From Sphingobium sp. (GTDB lineage Bacteria > Pseudomonadota > Alphaproteobacteria > Sphingomonadales > Sphingomonadaceae), in NCBI GenBank assembly GCA_030148625.1, contig JASBTC010000335.1, positions 1 to 5,412 on the forward strand: DNA of 5,412 nucleotides, read 5' to 3'. Position 1 is the stretch's first letter, and each line of letters opens with the position of its first letter. Below are positions 1 through 5,412 of this stretch, one piece after another. The translations under genes and the position numbers were made by a program. The notes below the pieces were generated by a model that saw only the letters and a program-made list of their open reading frames with translations, did not search any database and was not told the origin of the DNA.

Positions 1-57
1 GCGCATTGCGTGGATCAGGCCGAACATTTCCTCTTCGGTGGACCAGGCGCTTTCCTC
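1..57 (-). pseudogene. Fragment of a second class I fructose-bisphosphate aldolase gene, cut by the window edge
   Basis: Read on the minus strand, these bases encode EESAWSTEEEMFGLIHAMR. This matches residues 37-55 of the complete aldolase encoded at 244-1149 (EEGAWSTDEEMFGLIHAMR) at 17 of 19 positions. At the DNA level it differs from 352-408 at 9 of 57 bases, almost all in third codon positions. It is therefore a separate, diverged coding copy and not a mirrored read of the local gene. Reading in the minus direction it starts abruptly at about base 57 without a start codon, because the DNA beyond is pgk on the other strand, and it leaves the window at base 1. It may be an assembly or amplification chimera, a relic of a paralogue, or a real inversion. 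I am confident of the homology but not of its biological reality. Confidence 0.75.
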
Positions 58-111
58 GAATGGATGGAGGGCAAGGTGCTGCCCGGCGTGGCGGCGCTCT
101 CGCCGCGTTGA
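46..111 (+). CDS. pgk: Phosphoglycerate kinase, C-terminal tail only (partial)
   Basis: The last 21 codons read GAFLEWMEGKVLPGVAALSPR and end in TGA at 109-111. Phosphoglycerate kinases (1,3-bisphosphoglycerate + ADP to 3-phosphoglycerate + ATP, cytosolic glycolysis) characteristically end with a glycine-rich GGGAxLE stretch followed by EGKxLPGVxAL, which is what is seen. The frame stays open leftwards to base 1, but the residues before position 46 (AHCVDQAEHFLFGGP) do not look like PGK, and the same DNA reads as aldolase on the other strand. True pgk sequence therefore starts somewhere in 46-59. A class I aldolase gene directly after pgk is an arrangement expected in sphingomonads, which supports the call. 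The rest of the gene is missing. Confidence 0.72.
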   Translation, partial: GAFLEWMEGKVLPGVAALSPR

Positions 112-195
112 GACTCTTTTCAGGCGTTCGTCGATAAGGCGAATGCCCGTGCTGGCGCGGCCGCTCGTCGCGCGGTCGTTGCCGATGCCGATTCG

Positions 196-212
196 CGCGG
201 CTATCAGCCGCG
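196..212 (+). other. Small stem-loop in the pgk-fda gap
   Basis: A perfect 7-bp inverted repeat (CGCGGCT / AGCCGCG) with a 3-base loop lies about 30 bases before the aldolase start. No T-run follows, so it is a poor intrinsic terminator. It may shape the aldolase leader or simply reflect high GC content. A weak sigma-70-like pair, TTGCCG at 179-184 and TATCAG at 202-207 with a 17-base spacer, overlaps it. Otherwise the 132-base gap 112-243 holds only the aldolase ribosome binding site. Confidence 0.25.
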
Positions 213-243
213 GCAGACTCGTTTGTACGATAGAGGATAATTC

Positions 244-1149
244 ATGCAGACCTCCGAAATGACCACCCGGATCGCTCAGGGGCAGGGCTTTATCGCCGCG
301 CTCGACCAGAGCGGCGGATCGACCCCCAAGGCACTGAAGGGCTATGGCGTCGAAGAGGGGGCGTGGTCGACCGACGAGGAGATGTTCGGCCTGATCCACG
401 CCATGCGCAGCCGCATCATCACCTCGCCCTGCTTCAATGGTGAGAAGGTGCTCGGCGCGATCCTGTTCGAACGCACGATGGACGGCCAGGTCGATGGCAA
501 GCCGACCCCTCAGGCGCTGATCGAGCGCGGCGTGGTGCCGTTCATCAAGATCGACAAGGGGCTGGAGGACGAGAAGAACGGCGTCCAGCTGATGAAGCCG
601 ATGCCCGAGCTCGACGTGCTGCTCGCCCGTGCCAAGAGCCTTGGCGTGTTCGGCACCAAGGAACGTTCGGTGATCAACCTCGCCAACCGCGAAGGCATCG
701 CCGCAATCGTGGCGCAGCAGTTCGAAGTCGCGCAGCAGGTGCTCGCTGGCGGCCTCGTGCCGATGATCGAGCCCGAAGTGAACATCAAGAGCGCCGAGCG
801 CGCGGGCGCCGACCAGATCCTGCTCGAGGAGACCCTCAAGGCGCTGGACGCGATGCCGGGCGACGACAAGGTGATGCTCAAGCTCTCGATCCCGGAAAAG
901 GCCGGCCTGTTCGATCCGCTGGTCGATCATCCGCGCGTGCTGCGCGTCGTCGCGCTTTCGGGTGGCTTTGCGCGTCCCGAGGCATGCGTCGAGCTCGCGA
1001 AGAATCGCGGCATGATCGCGAGCTTCAGCCGCGCGCTGCTGCAGGATCTGCGCCACCAGATGAGCGACGACGAATTTGACGGCTCGCTGGGCGGCGCGAT
1101 CGACGAGATCCACCGCGCCTCGACCGAGAAGTCGCTCGTCGCGGCCTGA
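244..1149 (+). CDS. fda: Class I fructose-bisphosphate aldolase
   Basis: This 301-residue cytosolic enzyme cleaves fructose 1,6-bisphosphate to dihydroxyacetone phosphate and glyceraldehyde 3-phosphate (reversible; glycolysis and gluconeogenesis). The length fits the roughly 295-300 residue bacterial class I (metal-independent, Schiff-base) family. Visible family motifs in order: ALDQSGGSTPKAL (residues 19-31, phosphate-binding region), FERTMDG (75-81), VPFIKIDKGL (98-107), LVPMIEPEVNI (171-181) and VMLKLSIPEK (210-219). Lys213 in the last motif is the expected Schiff-base lysine. ALSGGFARPEAC (237-248) is the C-terminal phosphate loop. The ATG at 244 is chosen because AGAGGA (232-237) sits 6 bases upstream; a second ATG at 259 is possible but has no such site. 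It follows the pgk tail by 132 bases and may be co-transcribed with it. No truncation or missing catalytic residue is apparent. Confidence 0.96.
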   Translation: MQTSEMTTRIAQGQGFIAALDQSGGSTPKALKGYGVEEGAWSTDEEMFGLIHAMRSRIITSPCFNGEKVLGAILFERTMDGQVDGKPTPQALIERGVVPFIKIDKGLEDEKNGVQLMKPMPELDVLLARAKSLGVFGTKERSVINLANREGIAAIVAQQFEVAQQVLAGGLVPMIEPEVNIKSAERAGADQILLEETLKALDAMPGDDKVMLKLSIPEKAGLFDPLVDHPRVLRVVALSGGFARPEACVELAKNRGMIASFSRALLQDLRHQMSDDEFDGSLGGAIDEIHRASTEKSLVAA

Positions 1150-1157
1150 TGGGCCCC

Positions 1158-1199
1158 GGGCTCGCCGGCCTTATGCCGGCGGGCTCTCCCGGCGCGGGA
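1158..1199 (+). terminator. Hairpin pair between convergent genes (probable bidirectional terminator)
   Basis: A 12-bp stem (1158-1169 with 1175-1186, two G-U pairs on the plus-strand RNA, loop CTTAT) starts 9 bases after the fda stop. It is followed at once by a second small hairpin (TCCCG-GCG-CGGGA, 1187-1199) that ends 5 bases before the stop of the facing gene. There is no T-run on either strand, so it is not a textbook intrinsic terminator, but strong paired GC hairpins between converging genes commonly mark transcript ends. Confidence 0.5.
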
Positions 1200-1204
1200 A
1201 TTGC

Positions 1205-1579
1205 TTAGAATCCGCCGTCGAATTTGAAGGTGAAGCGATAGTCGCGCGGCTTGATCCGCTTGATATATTTCCCCGGCGCGACCGAGACGAGCGTCAGCGC
1301 GCCGTCCGCCACCTGCACGGGTTTGCCCGGGACCAGGTCGAACGTGCGTTTCCATCGGCCGCCGCGCACCGTGGCGCGCAGCACCACGCGTCCGGCCCAG
1401 ACACAGTCCGCATTTGCGGGACAGCGGCTGTCCTCGATCACGCGTTCGGGCCGTACCGTGATGCCGTCGACATAGACCGACTGCCCCAGCCGGGCCGGCC
1501 CTTCATGCGGTCGCGCGGATGCGCTGGTCGCGCAGAGGGCGAGCAGCGGCAGGACGGAGAGGCGAAGCATCATGGTCAT
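1205..1579 (-). CDS. Small secreted protein of unknown function
   Basis: This 124-residue protein has a clear Sec signal peptide: MTMMLRL, then the hydrophobic run SVLPLLALCATSASA, with probable cleavage after SASA at residue 22. The mature part is about 102 residues, basic and beta-rich in appearance. It carries two cysteines in the motif RCPANADCVWAG (52-63), which could form a disulfide in the periplasm. I recall similar C-P-x-N/D-x-x-C-x-W-A-G motifs in uncharacterised exported proteins of proteobacteria, but I know no function. Cys16 is preceded by LAL, a poor lipobox, so a lipoprotein is less likely. The ATG at 1579 is chosen because it opens the signal peptide and has AGAG(AG)TGGGG just upstream; ATGs at 1573 and 1570 are alternatives. 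The frame extends upstream to 1681, but that part lacks signal character and would overlap thiE. Confidence 0.8.
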   Translation of the reverse strand: MTMMLRLSVLPLLALCATSASARPHEGPARLGQSVYVDGITVRPERVIEDSRCPANADCVWAGRVVLRATVRGGRWKRTFDLVPGKPVQVADGALTLVSVAPGKYIKRIKPRDYRFTFKFDGGF

Positions 1580-1588
1580 GCCCCACTC

Positions 1589-1618
1589 TCTACAGCGCGT
1601 GCCTGAGCGGCATGTGAA
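1589..1618 (-). promoter_or_regulatory. Possible promoter for the small secreted protein
   Basis: In the 85-base divergent gap 1580-1664, the minus strand has TTCACA (1613-1618, close to TTGACA) and, 18 bases on, TGTAGA (1589-1594), a weak -10 element. Transcription would start only a few bases before the ATG at 1579. No convincing plus-strand promoter for thiE is visible in the same gap, and no TPP riboswitch is seen. Confidence 0.2.
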
Positions 1619-1664
1619 CGCGATACGGCTTCCGCAAAGCGCGCCGGCACGATAGGGCGGCGGG

Positions 1665-2348
1665 ATGGAAGAAAACGACATCGTACTGGATCCCGGTTTT
1701 GCGTCGCGCTTCGAGCGCGATCAGCGGCGGCCGCCTTGCCAGCTCTATCTGATCTCGCCGCTCGATGTCGGCGGGAACTTCCCCGAACGCCTCGCGCGTG
1801 CACTGGATGCCGGGCCGGTTGCCGCCTTCCAGTTCCGCGTGAAGGATATCGATCAGCATGCGGCGACGCGCCTGGCCGAACCGCTGCAACGCATCTGCGC
1901 GGATCGCGACGTCGCTTTCATCGTCAATGACAGTGTCAGCCTGGCGAAGCGGATCGGCGCCGACGGTGTGCATCTGGGGCAGGGGGACGGCGATGCACGC
2001 GATGCGCGCACCGAACTCGGCCCATCGGTCCAGATCGGCGTGACCTGCCATGACAGCCGTCATCTGGCGATGGAGGCCGGAGAGGCGGGCGTCGACTATG
2101 TCGCGTTCGGCGCCTTCTATCCCACCGCGACCAAGGAGACGCGGCATCGCCCCGATCCGTCGATCCTGAGCTGGTGGACGACTCTGTTCGAGCTGCCATG
2201 CGTCGCGATCGGCGGAATCACCCCCGAAAATGCGCCTCCACTCATTGCGGCCGGGGCTGATTTCCTGGCGGTGAGCGCAGCGGTGTGGAACGCAGCCGGC
2301 GGTGAAGCCGAAGCGATCAAGGCATTTGAAGCGGTGTTGAAGACATAA
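1665..2348 (+). CDS. thiE: Thiamine phosphate synthase
   Basis: This 227-residue cytosolic enzyme joins HMP pyrophosphate and thiazole phosphate (THZ-P) to give thiamine phosphate, a late step of vitamin B1 synthesis. The TIM-barrel motifs of ThiE are present: QFRVK (56-60) corresponds to the QxRxK pyrimidine-pyrophosphate site. FIVND (85-89) supplies the Asn-Asp pair. DGVHLGQGD (100-108), IGVTCH (124-129), the phosphate-binding YPTATK (152-157) and AIGGIT (181-186) follow in order, and VSAAV comes near the end. The first 25 residues are a hydrophilic extension before the first strand (CQLYLIS). The ATG at 1665 follows AGGG at 1654-1657 and a GGCGGG run. It stands alone, divergent from the secreted protein and with no other thi gene in the window. 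The general TMP synthase/TenI family also contains non-thiamine members, but the retained catalytic motifs favour true ThiE. Confidence 0.92.
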   Translation: MEENDIVLDPGFASRFERDQRRPPCQLYLISPLDVGGNFPERLARALDAGPVAAFQFRVKDIDQHAATRLAEPLQRICADRDVAFIVNDSVSLAKRIGADGVHLGQGDGDARDARTELGPSVQIGVTCHDSRHLAMEAGEAGVDYVAFGAFYPTATKETRHRPDPSILSWWTTLFELPCVAIGGITPENAPPLIAAGADFLAVSAAVWNAAGGEAEAIKAFEAVLKT

Positions 2349-2353
2349 CGCGT

Positions 2354-2385
2354 TGCGAAGCCGGAGCTCGAACCCCGGCTTCGCA
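2354..2385 (+). terminator. Intergenic hairpin after thiE (probable bidirectional terminator)
   Basis: A perfect 11-bp inverted repeat (TGCGAAGCCGG / CCGGCTTCGCA) with a 10-base loop fills most of the 44-base gap between thiE and the facing small membrane protein gene. It begins 6 bases after the thiE stop and ends 8 bases before the stop of the opposite gene. It can fold from either transcript. Only short T-containing sequence follows, so termination is inferred from the stem and its place. Confidence 0.6.
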
Positions 2386-2392
2386 TATCACG

Positions 2393-2659
2393 TCATTTGG
2401 TCGATTTTGGGGATTTTGCCGATGTGGAGCCGGCCCCGTTCGAGCGCTGGCTGAGCTTCGTCGCGCCATAGGCTGTCGCCGCCGCGGCAGCGACGACGCC
2501 TGCACCGACGGCCGCCGCGGTCCAGGGATTTTCCTTCGCGGCGTTCACTGCAGTGTCGAGATATTCCTTGCCCTTTTCGAGCACGGCATCGAACTGGGAA
2601 TGATCCTGCGCAACCGCGCCGGAGGATGTGTCGAGCGTACCGGTTTCTATCGTCGCCAT
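2393..2659 (-). CDS. Small single-helix membrane protein, function unknown
   Basis: This 88-residue protein has three parts: a hydrophilic N-terminus with a short amphipathic stretch (QFDAVLEKGKEYLDTAVNAA, 22-41), then ENPW (43-46) and an alanine/glycine/valine-rich membrane segment at about 47-67, then a short Lys/Ser-rich tail (STSAKSPKSTK). The order helical region, NPW, glycine/alanine-rich helix resembles the ElaB/YqjD/DUF883 type of small inner-membrane proteins, some of which bind ribosomes in stationary phase. That resemblance is an impression, not an assignment. The start is well supported: GGGAG (complement of 2667-2671) lies 7 bases upstream of the ATG. It lies downstream of the peroxiredoxin on the same strand, with a 110-base gap that contains an inverted repeat, so it probably has its own transcript. 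Confidence 0.8.
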   Translation of the reverse strand: MATIETGTLDTSSGAVAQDHSQFDAVLEKGKEYLDTAVNAAKENPWTAAAVGAGVVAAAAATAYGATKLSQRSNGAGSTSAKSPKSTK

Positions 2660-2713
2660 GGCGTGTCTCCCATCTGGAACTGCACCCGCCTCAACGCACC
2701 GGTTCGCTGAAAT

Positions 2714-2756
2714 GTCCCTGCCGCGCGATGGGCGGTTGCCGATTTACGGCAGGGAC
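2714..2756. repeat. Perfect 10-bp inverted repeat with long loop, between peroxiredoxin and small membrane protein genes
   Basis: GTCCCTGCCG (2714-2723) and CGGCAGGGAC (2747-2756) are exact complements separated by 23 bases. A competing smaller hairpin (GCCG-ATTTA-CGGC, 2738-2750) shares the right arm. The repeat starts 13 bases after the end of the peroxiredoxin gene (minus direction), so it may end that transcript; it also lies upstream of the next gene and could act as a regulatory site. No T-run follows on the minus strand. Confidence 0.45.
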
Positions 2757-2769
2757 CTTTCGGATGGAA

Positions 2770-3252
2770 TTATAGCTGGCCGAGCATGTGCTCTGCCGAG
2801 CTCACCCGATATTCGCCGGGGGCTTCGATGTTCAGTTCCTCGACGACGCCGTCATTGACGATCATCGAGAAACGCTGGCCGCGCTGGCCCAGGCCGAACT
2901 TGGAGCCGTCCATTTCGAGACCCACGGCCTTGGCGAAATCGCCATTGCCGTCGGCGAGCATCGTCACGGCATTGTCGGCGCCTGCCGACTTGCTCCACGC
3001 GCCCATCACGAACGCGTCGTTGACGGCGGTGCAGGCAATGGCGTCGACGCCCTTCGCCTTCAGCTCTTCGGCCTTTTCGACATAGCTCGGCAGGTGCCGG
3101 GCGGAGCAGGTCGGCGTGAAAGCGCCGGGAACCGAGAAGAGCGCGACCTTGCGGCCCTTGAAGAAGCCGTTGGTGTCGACCTGTTCCAGGCCCTGTTCGC
3201 CGGGAATGGTGAAGTTGACATCGGGAAGCGTGTCGCCGGGCTTGATCGTCAT
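2770..3252 (-). CDS. Peroxiredoxin of the Prx5 type (thiol peroxidase)
   Basis: This 160-residue cytosolic protein reduces hydrogen and alkyl hydroperoxides through a cysteine. The signature PGAFTPTCSARHLPSYV (42-58) contains the P-x3-T-x2-C active site, giving peroxidatic Cys49 and Thr46. The conserved Arg is in GQRGQRFSMIVNDG (122-135, Arg127). Other Prx5 marks are NDAFVMGAW (78-86) and the GLEMDGSKFGLG region (111-122). The only other cysteine is Cys74 (AIACTAVND); there is no C-terminal resolving cysteine, so the protein is either 1-Cys (reduced by glutathione/glutaredoxin, as in related bacterial enzymes) or uses Cys74. The length is normal. The start is firm: AAGGAG (complement of 3261-3266) lies 8 bases before the ATG. 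It is divergent from yqgE across a 93-base gap. Databases may label it AhpC/TSA-family or redoxin-domain protein. Confidence 0.94.
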   Translation of the reverse strand: MTIKPGDTLPDVNFTIPGEQGLEQVDTNGFFKGRKVALFSVPGAFTPTCSARHLPSYVEKAEELKAKGVDAIACTAVNDAFVMGAWSKSAGADNAVTMLADGNGDFAKAVGLEMDGSKFGLGQRGQRFSMIVNDGVVEELNIEAPGEYRVSSAEHMLGQL

Positions 3253-3309
3253 CGCATGTTCTCCTTGGCAAATAGGTTCCGAAAACCGGCGGGGCGTTCA
3301 GCACCCGCA

Positions 3310-3338
3310 TTGGCCGGTCGCCGCCAGCGCTCTATAGG
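3310..3338 (+). promoter_or_regulatory. Candidate sigma-70 promoter of yqgE
   Basis: TTGGCC (3310-3315) and TATAGG (3333-3338) match the -35 and -10 consensus at 4 of 6 positions each, with an ideal 17-base spacer. The start point would fall around 3345, immediately before the ATG at 3346, which would make the mRNA leaderless or nearly so. It lies in the divergent gap shared with the peroxiredoxin gene; I see no comparably good minus-strand promoter there. Confidence 0.35.
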
Positions 3339-3345
3339 GTGCGAC

Positions 3346-3906
3346 ATGGATATGCCAGCCTATCTCTCGGGTCAGTTCCTGCTCGCGCTCCCCGGTATCG
3401 GCGATCCGCGATTCGAGCGGGCCGCGATCGCGATGTGCGCGCACGACGAAAACGGCGCGCTCGGAATCGGCCTTGGTGCGCTTGTCGAGGGGCTGGGCTT
3501 TCACGATCTGCTCCGCCAGTTCGAGATCGATCCCGGCGATGCGGAGGATCGGCCGATCCATCTGGGCGGGCCGGTCGAGCCTCGGCGCGGTTTCGTGCTG
3601 CACAGTCCCGATTGGGGCGGGCAGGACAGCGTCGACGTTGCCGGACAATGGGCGCTGTCGGGTACGATCGACGTGCTGCGCGCGATCGCCGAGGGCAGGG
3701 GGCCACGCCACTGGGTCGCAGCGCTCGGCTATGCCGGCTGGTCGCCCGGCCAGCTCGACGAGGAAATGACGCGCCATGGCTGGTTTGCGGTGCCGGCGAC
3801 CGATGCGCTGCTGTTCGATCTGTCCGCCCGCCAGCGCTGGGCGGCGGGCTATTCGTCGGTGGGCATCGACGCCAGCCTATTGTCTCCGATGAGCGGCCAG
3901 GCATGA
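3346..3906 (+). CDS. yqgE: YqgE/AlgH family protein (UPF0301/DUF179)
   Basis: This 186-residue protein is close to the usual length of the family (E. coli YqgE is about 187). Family landmarks in order: LSGQFLLALPGIGDPRFERAA (near the N-terminus), AHDENGALGIGLG (32-44), LGGPVEPRRGFVLHS (73-87), SGTIDVLRAIAEG (105-117), ALGYAGWSPGQLDEEM (126-141) and the C-terminal LLFDLSARQRW and SVGIDASLLSPMSGQA. The molecular role is unsettled; AlgH was named as a regulator of alginate genes in Pseudomonas. Compared with the common G-x-x-x-N-K/R-P loop, this copy has GIGLGALVEGL, a variant I associate with alphaproteobacteria. The ATG at 3346 is chosen because homology begins here and AGGG (3336-3339) precedes it by 6 bases. 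The frame stays open far upstream to 2788, but that part is antisense to the peroxiredoxin. ahcY follows 110 bases later on the same strand. Confidence 0.93.
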   Translation: MDMPAYLSGQFLLALPGIGDPRFERAAIAMCAHDENGALGIGLGALVEGLGFHDLLRQFEIDPGDAEDRPIHLGGPVEPRRGFVLHSPDWGGQDSVDVAGQWALSGTIDVLRAIAEGRGPRHWVAALGYAGWSPGQLDEEMTRHGWFAVPATDALLFDLSARQRWAAGYSSVGIDASLLSPMSGQA

Positions 3907-3925
3907 TATAAAGACATCTTTATAT
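3906..3925. promoter_or_regulatory. SahR-like (ArsR-family) operator upstream of ahcY
   Basis: ATATAAAGACATCTTTATAT is an exact palindrome with two 9-bp arms around a CA centre. It is an AT-rich island in DNA of roughly 65% GC, and its first base is the last base of the yqgE stop codon. Repressors of the ArsR family named SahR, which sense S-adenosylhomocysteine, control ahcY and other SAM-cycle genes in proteobacteria and bind palindromes of this AAAGATATCTTT-like type. The match of motif and target gene makes this the likely reading. The TATAAA and TATATT words inside the arms could also serve as -10 elements, so repressor binding would block RNA polymerase. The regulator gene is not in the window. 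Confidence 0.7.
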
Positions 3926-3953
3926 TTGCGTTTGAGGGCTGCCACGGCTATCT

Positions 3954-3978
3954 GGCCGGCGATCGGCCGCCTGTTTTT
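3954..3978 (+). terminator. Hairpin plus T-run in the yqgE-ahcY gap (terminator or attenuator)
   Basis: GGCCG (3954-3958) pairs with CGGCC (3964-3968) around a GCGAT loop, and five T's (3974-3978) follow after GCCTG. The stem is short, and the 5-base gap to the T-run is longer than ideal, so this is a weak candidate. It could end the yqgE transcript, or, if ahcY transcription starts at the palindrome upstream, act inside the ahcY leader. I see no SAM or SAH riboswitch consensus in 3926-4016. Confidence 0.3.
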
Positions 3979-4004
3979 CATCGTGCGCGCGGCCATATGA
4001 CATC

Positions 4005-4010
4005 AGGAGA
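4005..4010 (+). promoter_or_regulatory. Ribosome binding site fixing the GTG start of ahcY
   Basis: AGGAGA lies 6 bases before GTG at 4017. The frame opened by this GTG continues without a stop to the window edge with AhcY homology from the beginning, and no in-frame ATG lies nearby upstream. The ATG at 3997 is in another frame and soon meets a stop. Confidence 0.85.
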
Positions 4011-4016
4011 TTTTTC

Positions 4017-5412
<1,396 letters not shown>

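Noticed and set aside
927..1355. Minus-strand frame of 142 codons spanning the fda 3' end and the secreted protein gene
   Set aside because: It overlaps two better supported genes in other frames and crosses the intergenic hairpin; the protein is Arg/Ala-rich without motifs.
1580..1664. TPP riboswitch in front of thiE
   Set aside because: A CTGAG word occurs at 1603-1607, but the gap is only 85 bases and the rest of the THI-box consensus is absent.
1580..1681. Upstream extension of the small secreted protein to an ATG at 1681
   Set aside because: It would add 34 non-hydrophobic residues in front of a good signal peptide and overlap the thiE start.
1590..2147. Minus-strand frame of 185 codons opposite thiE
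   Set aside because: It is antisense to conserved ThiE motifs, with composition typical of a shadow frame and no supporting site at its start.
2788..3345. Upstream extension of the yqgE frame by 186 codons
   Set aside because: The extension is antisense to the peroxiredoxin gene and shows no homology; YqgE family length and motifs begin at the ATG at 3346, which has a ribosome binding site.
3926..4016. SAH or SAM riboswitch in front of ahcY
   Set aside because: I could not find the conserved cores of the known classes; the palindromic operator is a simpler explanation for control.

Overview
The window looks like ordinary housekeeping DNA from a GC-rich alphaproteobacterium, most likely a member of the Sphingomonadales. 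The base composition and codon use fit. So do the glycolytic pair pgk then class I fructose-bisphosphate aldolase, the long (about 469 residue) bacterial AhcY, the alphaproteobacterial form of YqgE, and an ArsR/SahR-type palindrome in front of ahcY. This assignment rests on protein character recalled from families, not on a search.

Layout, left to right. Bases 1-57 read on the minus strand as a piece of a second, diverged class I aldolase gene. They run straight into the last codons of pgk on the plus strand (to 111), so this end is a chimera or a rearrangement. A complete class I aldolase gene (fda, 244-1149, +) follows, then a convergent small secreted protein of unknown function (1205-1579, -). 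Next is thiE (1665-2348, +), divergent from it. A hairpin separates thiE from a convergent 88-residue, one-helix membrane protein (2393-2659, -). Upstream of that, on the same strand, lies a Prx5-type peroxiredoxin (2770-3252, -). Divergent from the peroxiredoxin is yqgE/algH (3346-3906, +), followed by ahcY (4017 to the right edge, +), which starts with GTG and lacks only about four C-terminal codons plus the stop.

How the parts work together. PGK and FBA belong to the lower and middle part of glycolysis/gluconeogenesis. ThiE makes thiamine phosphate. The peroxiredoxin removes peroxides. AhcY clears S-adenosylhomocysteine and feeds the methionine/SAM cycle. The most informative regulatory element is a 20-bp palindrome (9-bp arms, 2-bp centre) at 3906-3925, whose first base is the last base of the yqgE stop codon. 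It resembles the operator of the SAH-responsive ArsR-family repressor SahR. A short hairpin followed by five T's lies between it and ahcY.

I found no mobile element, CRISPR array, tRNA, rRNA, toxin-antitoxin pair or defence system, and nothing that supports a new multi-gene system. The points most worth checking are the chimeric left end and the ahcY control region.
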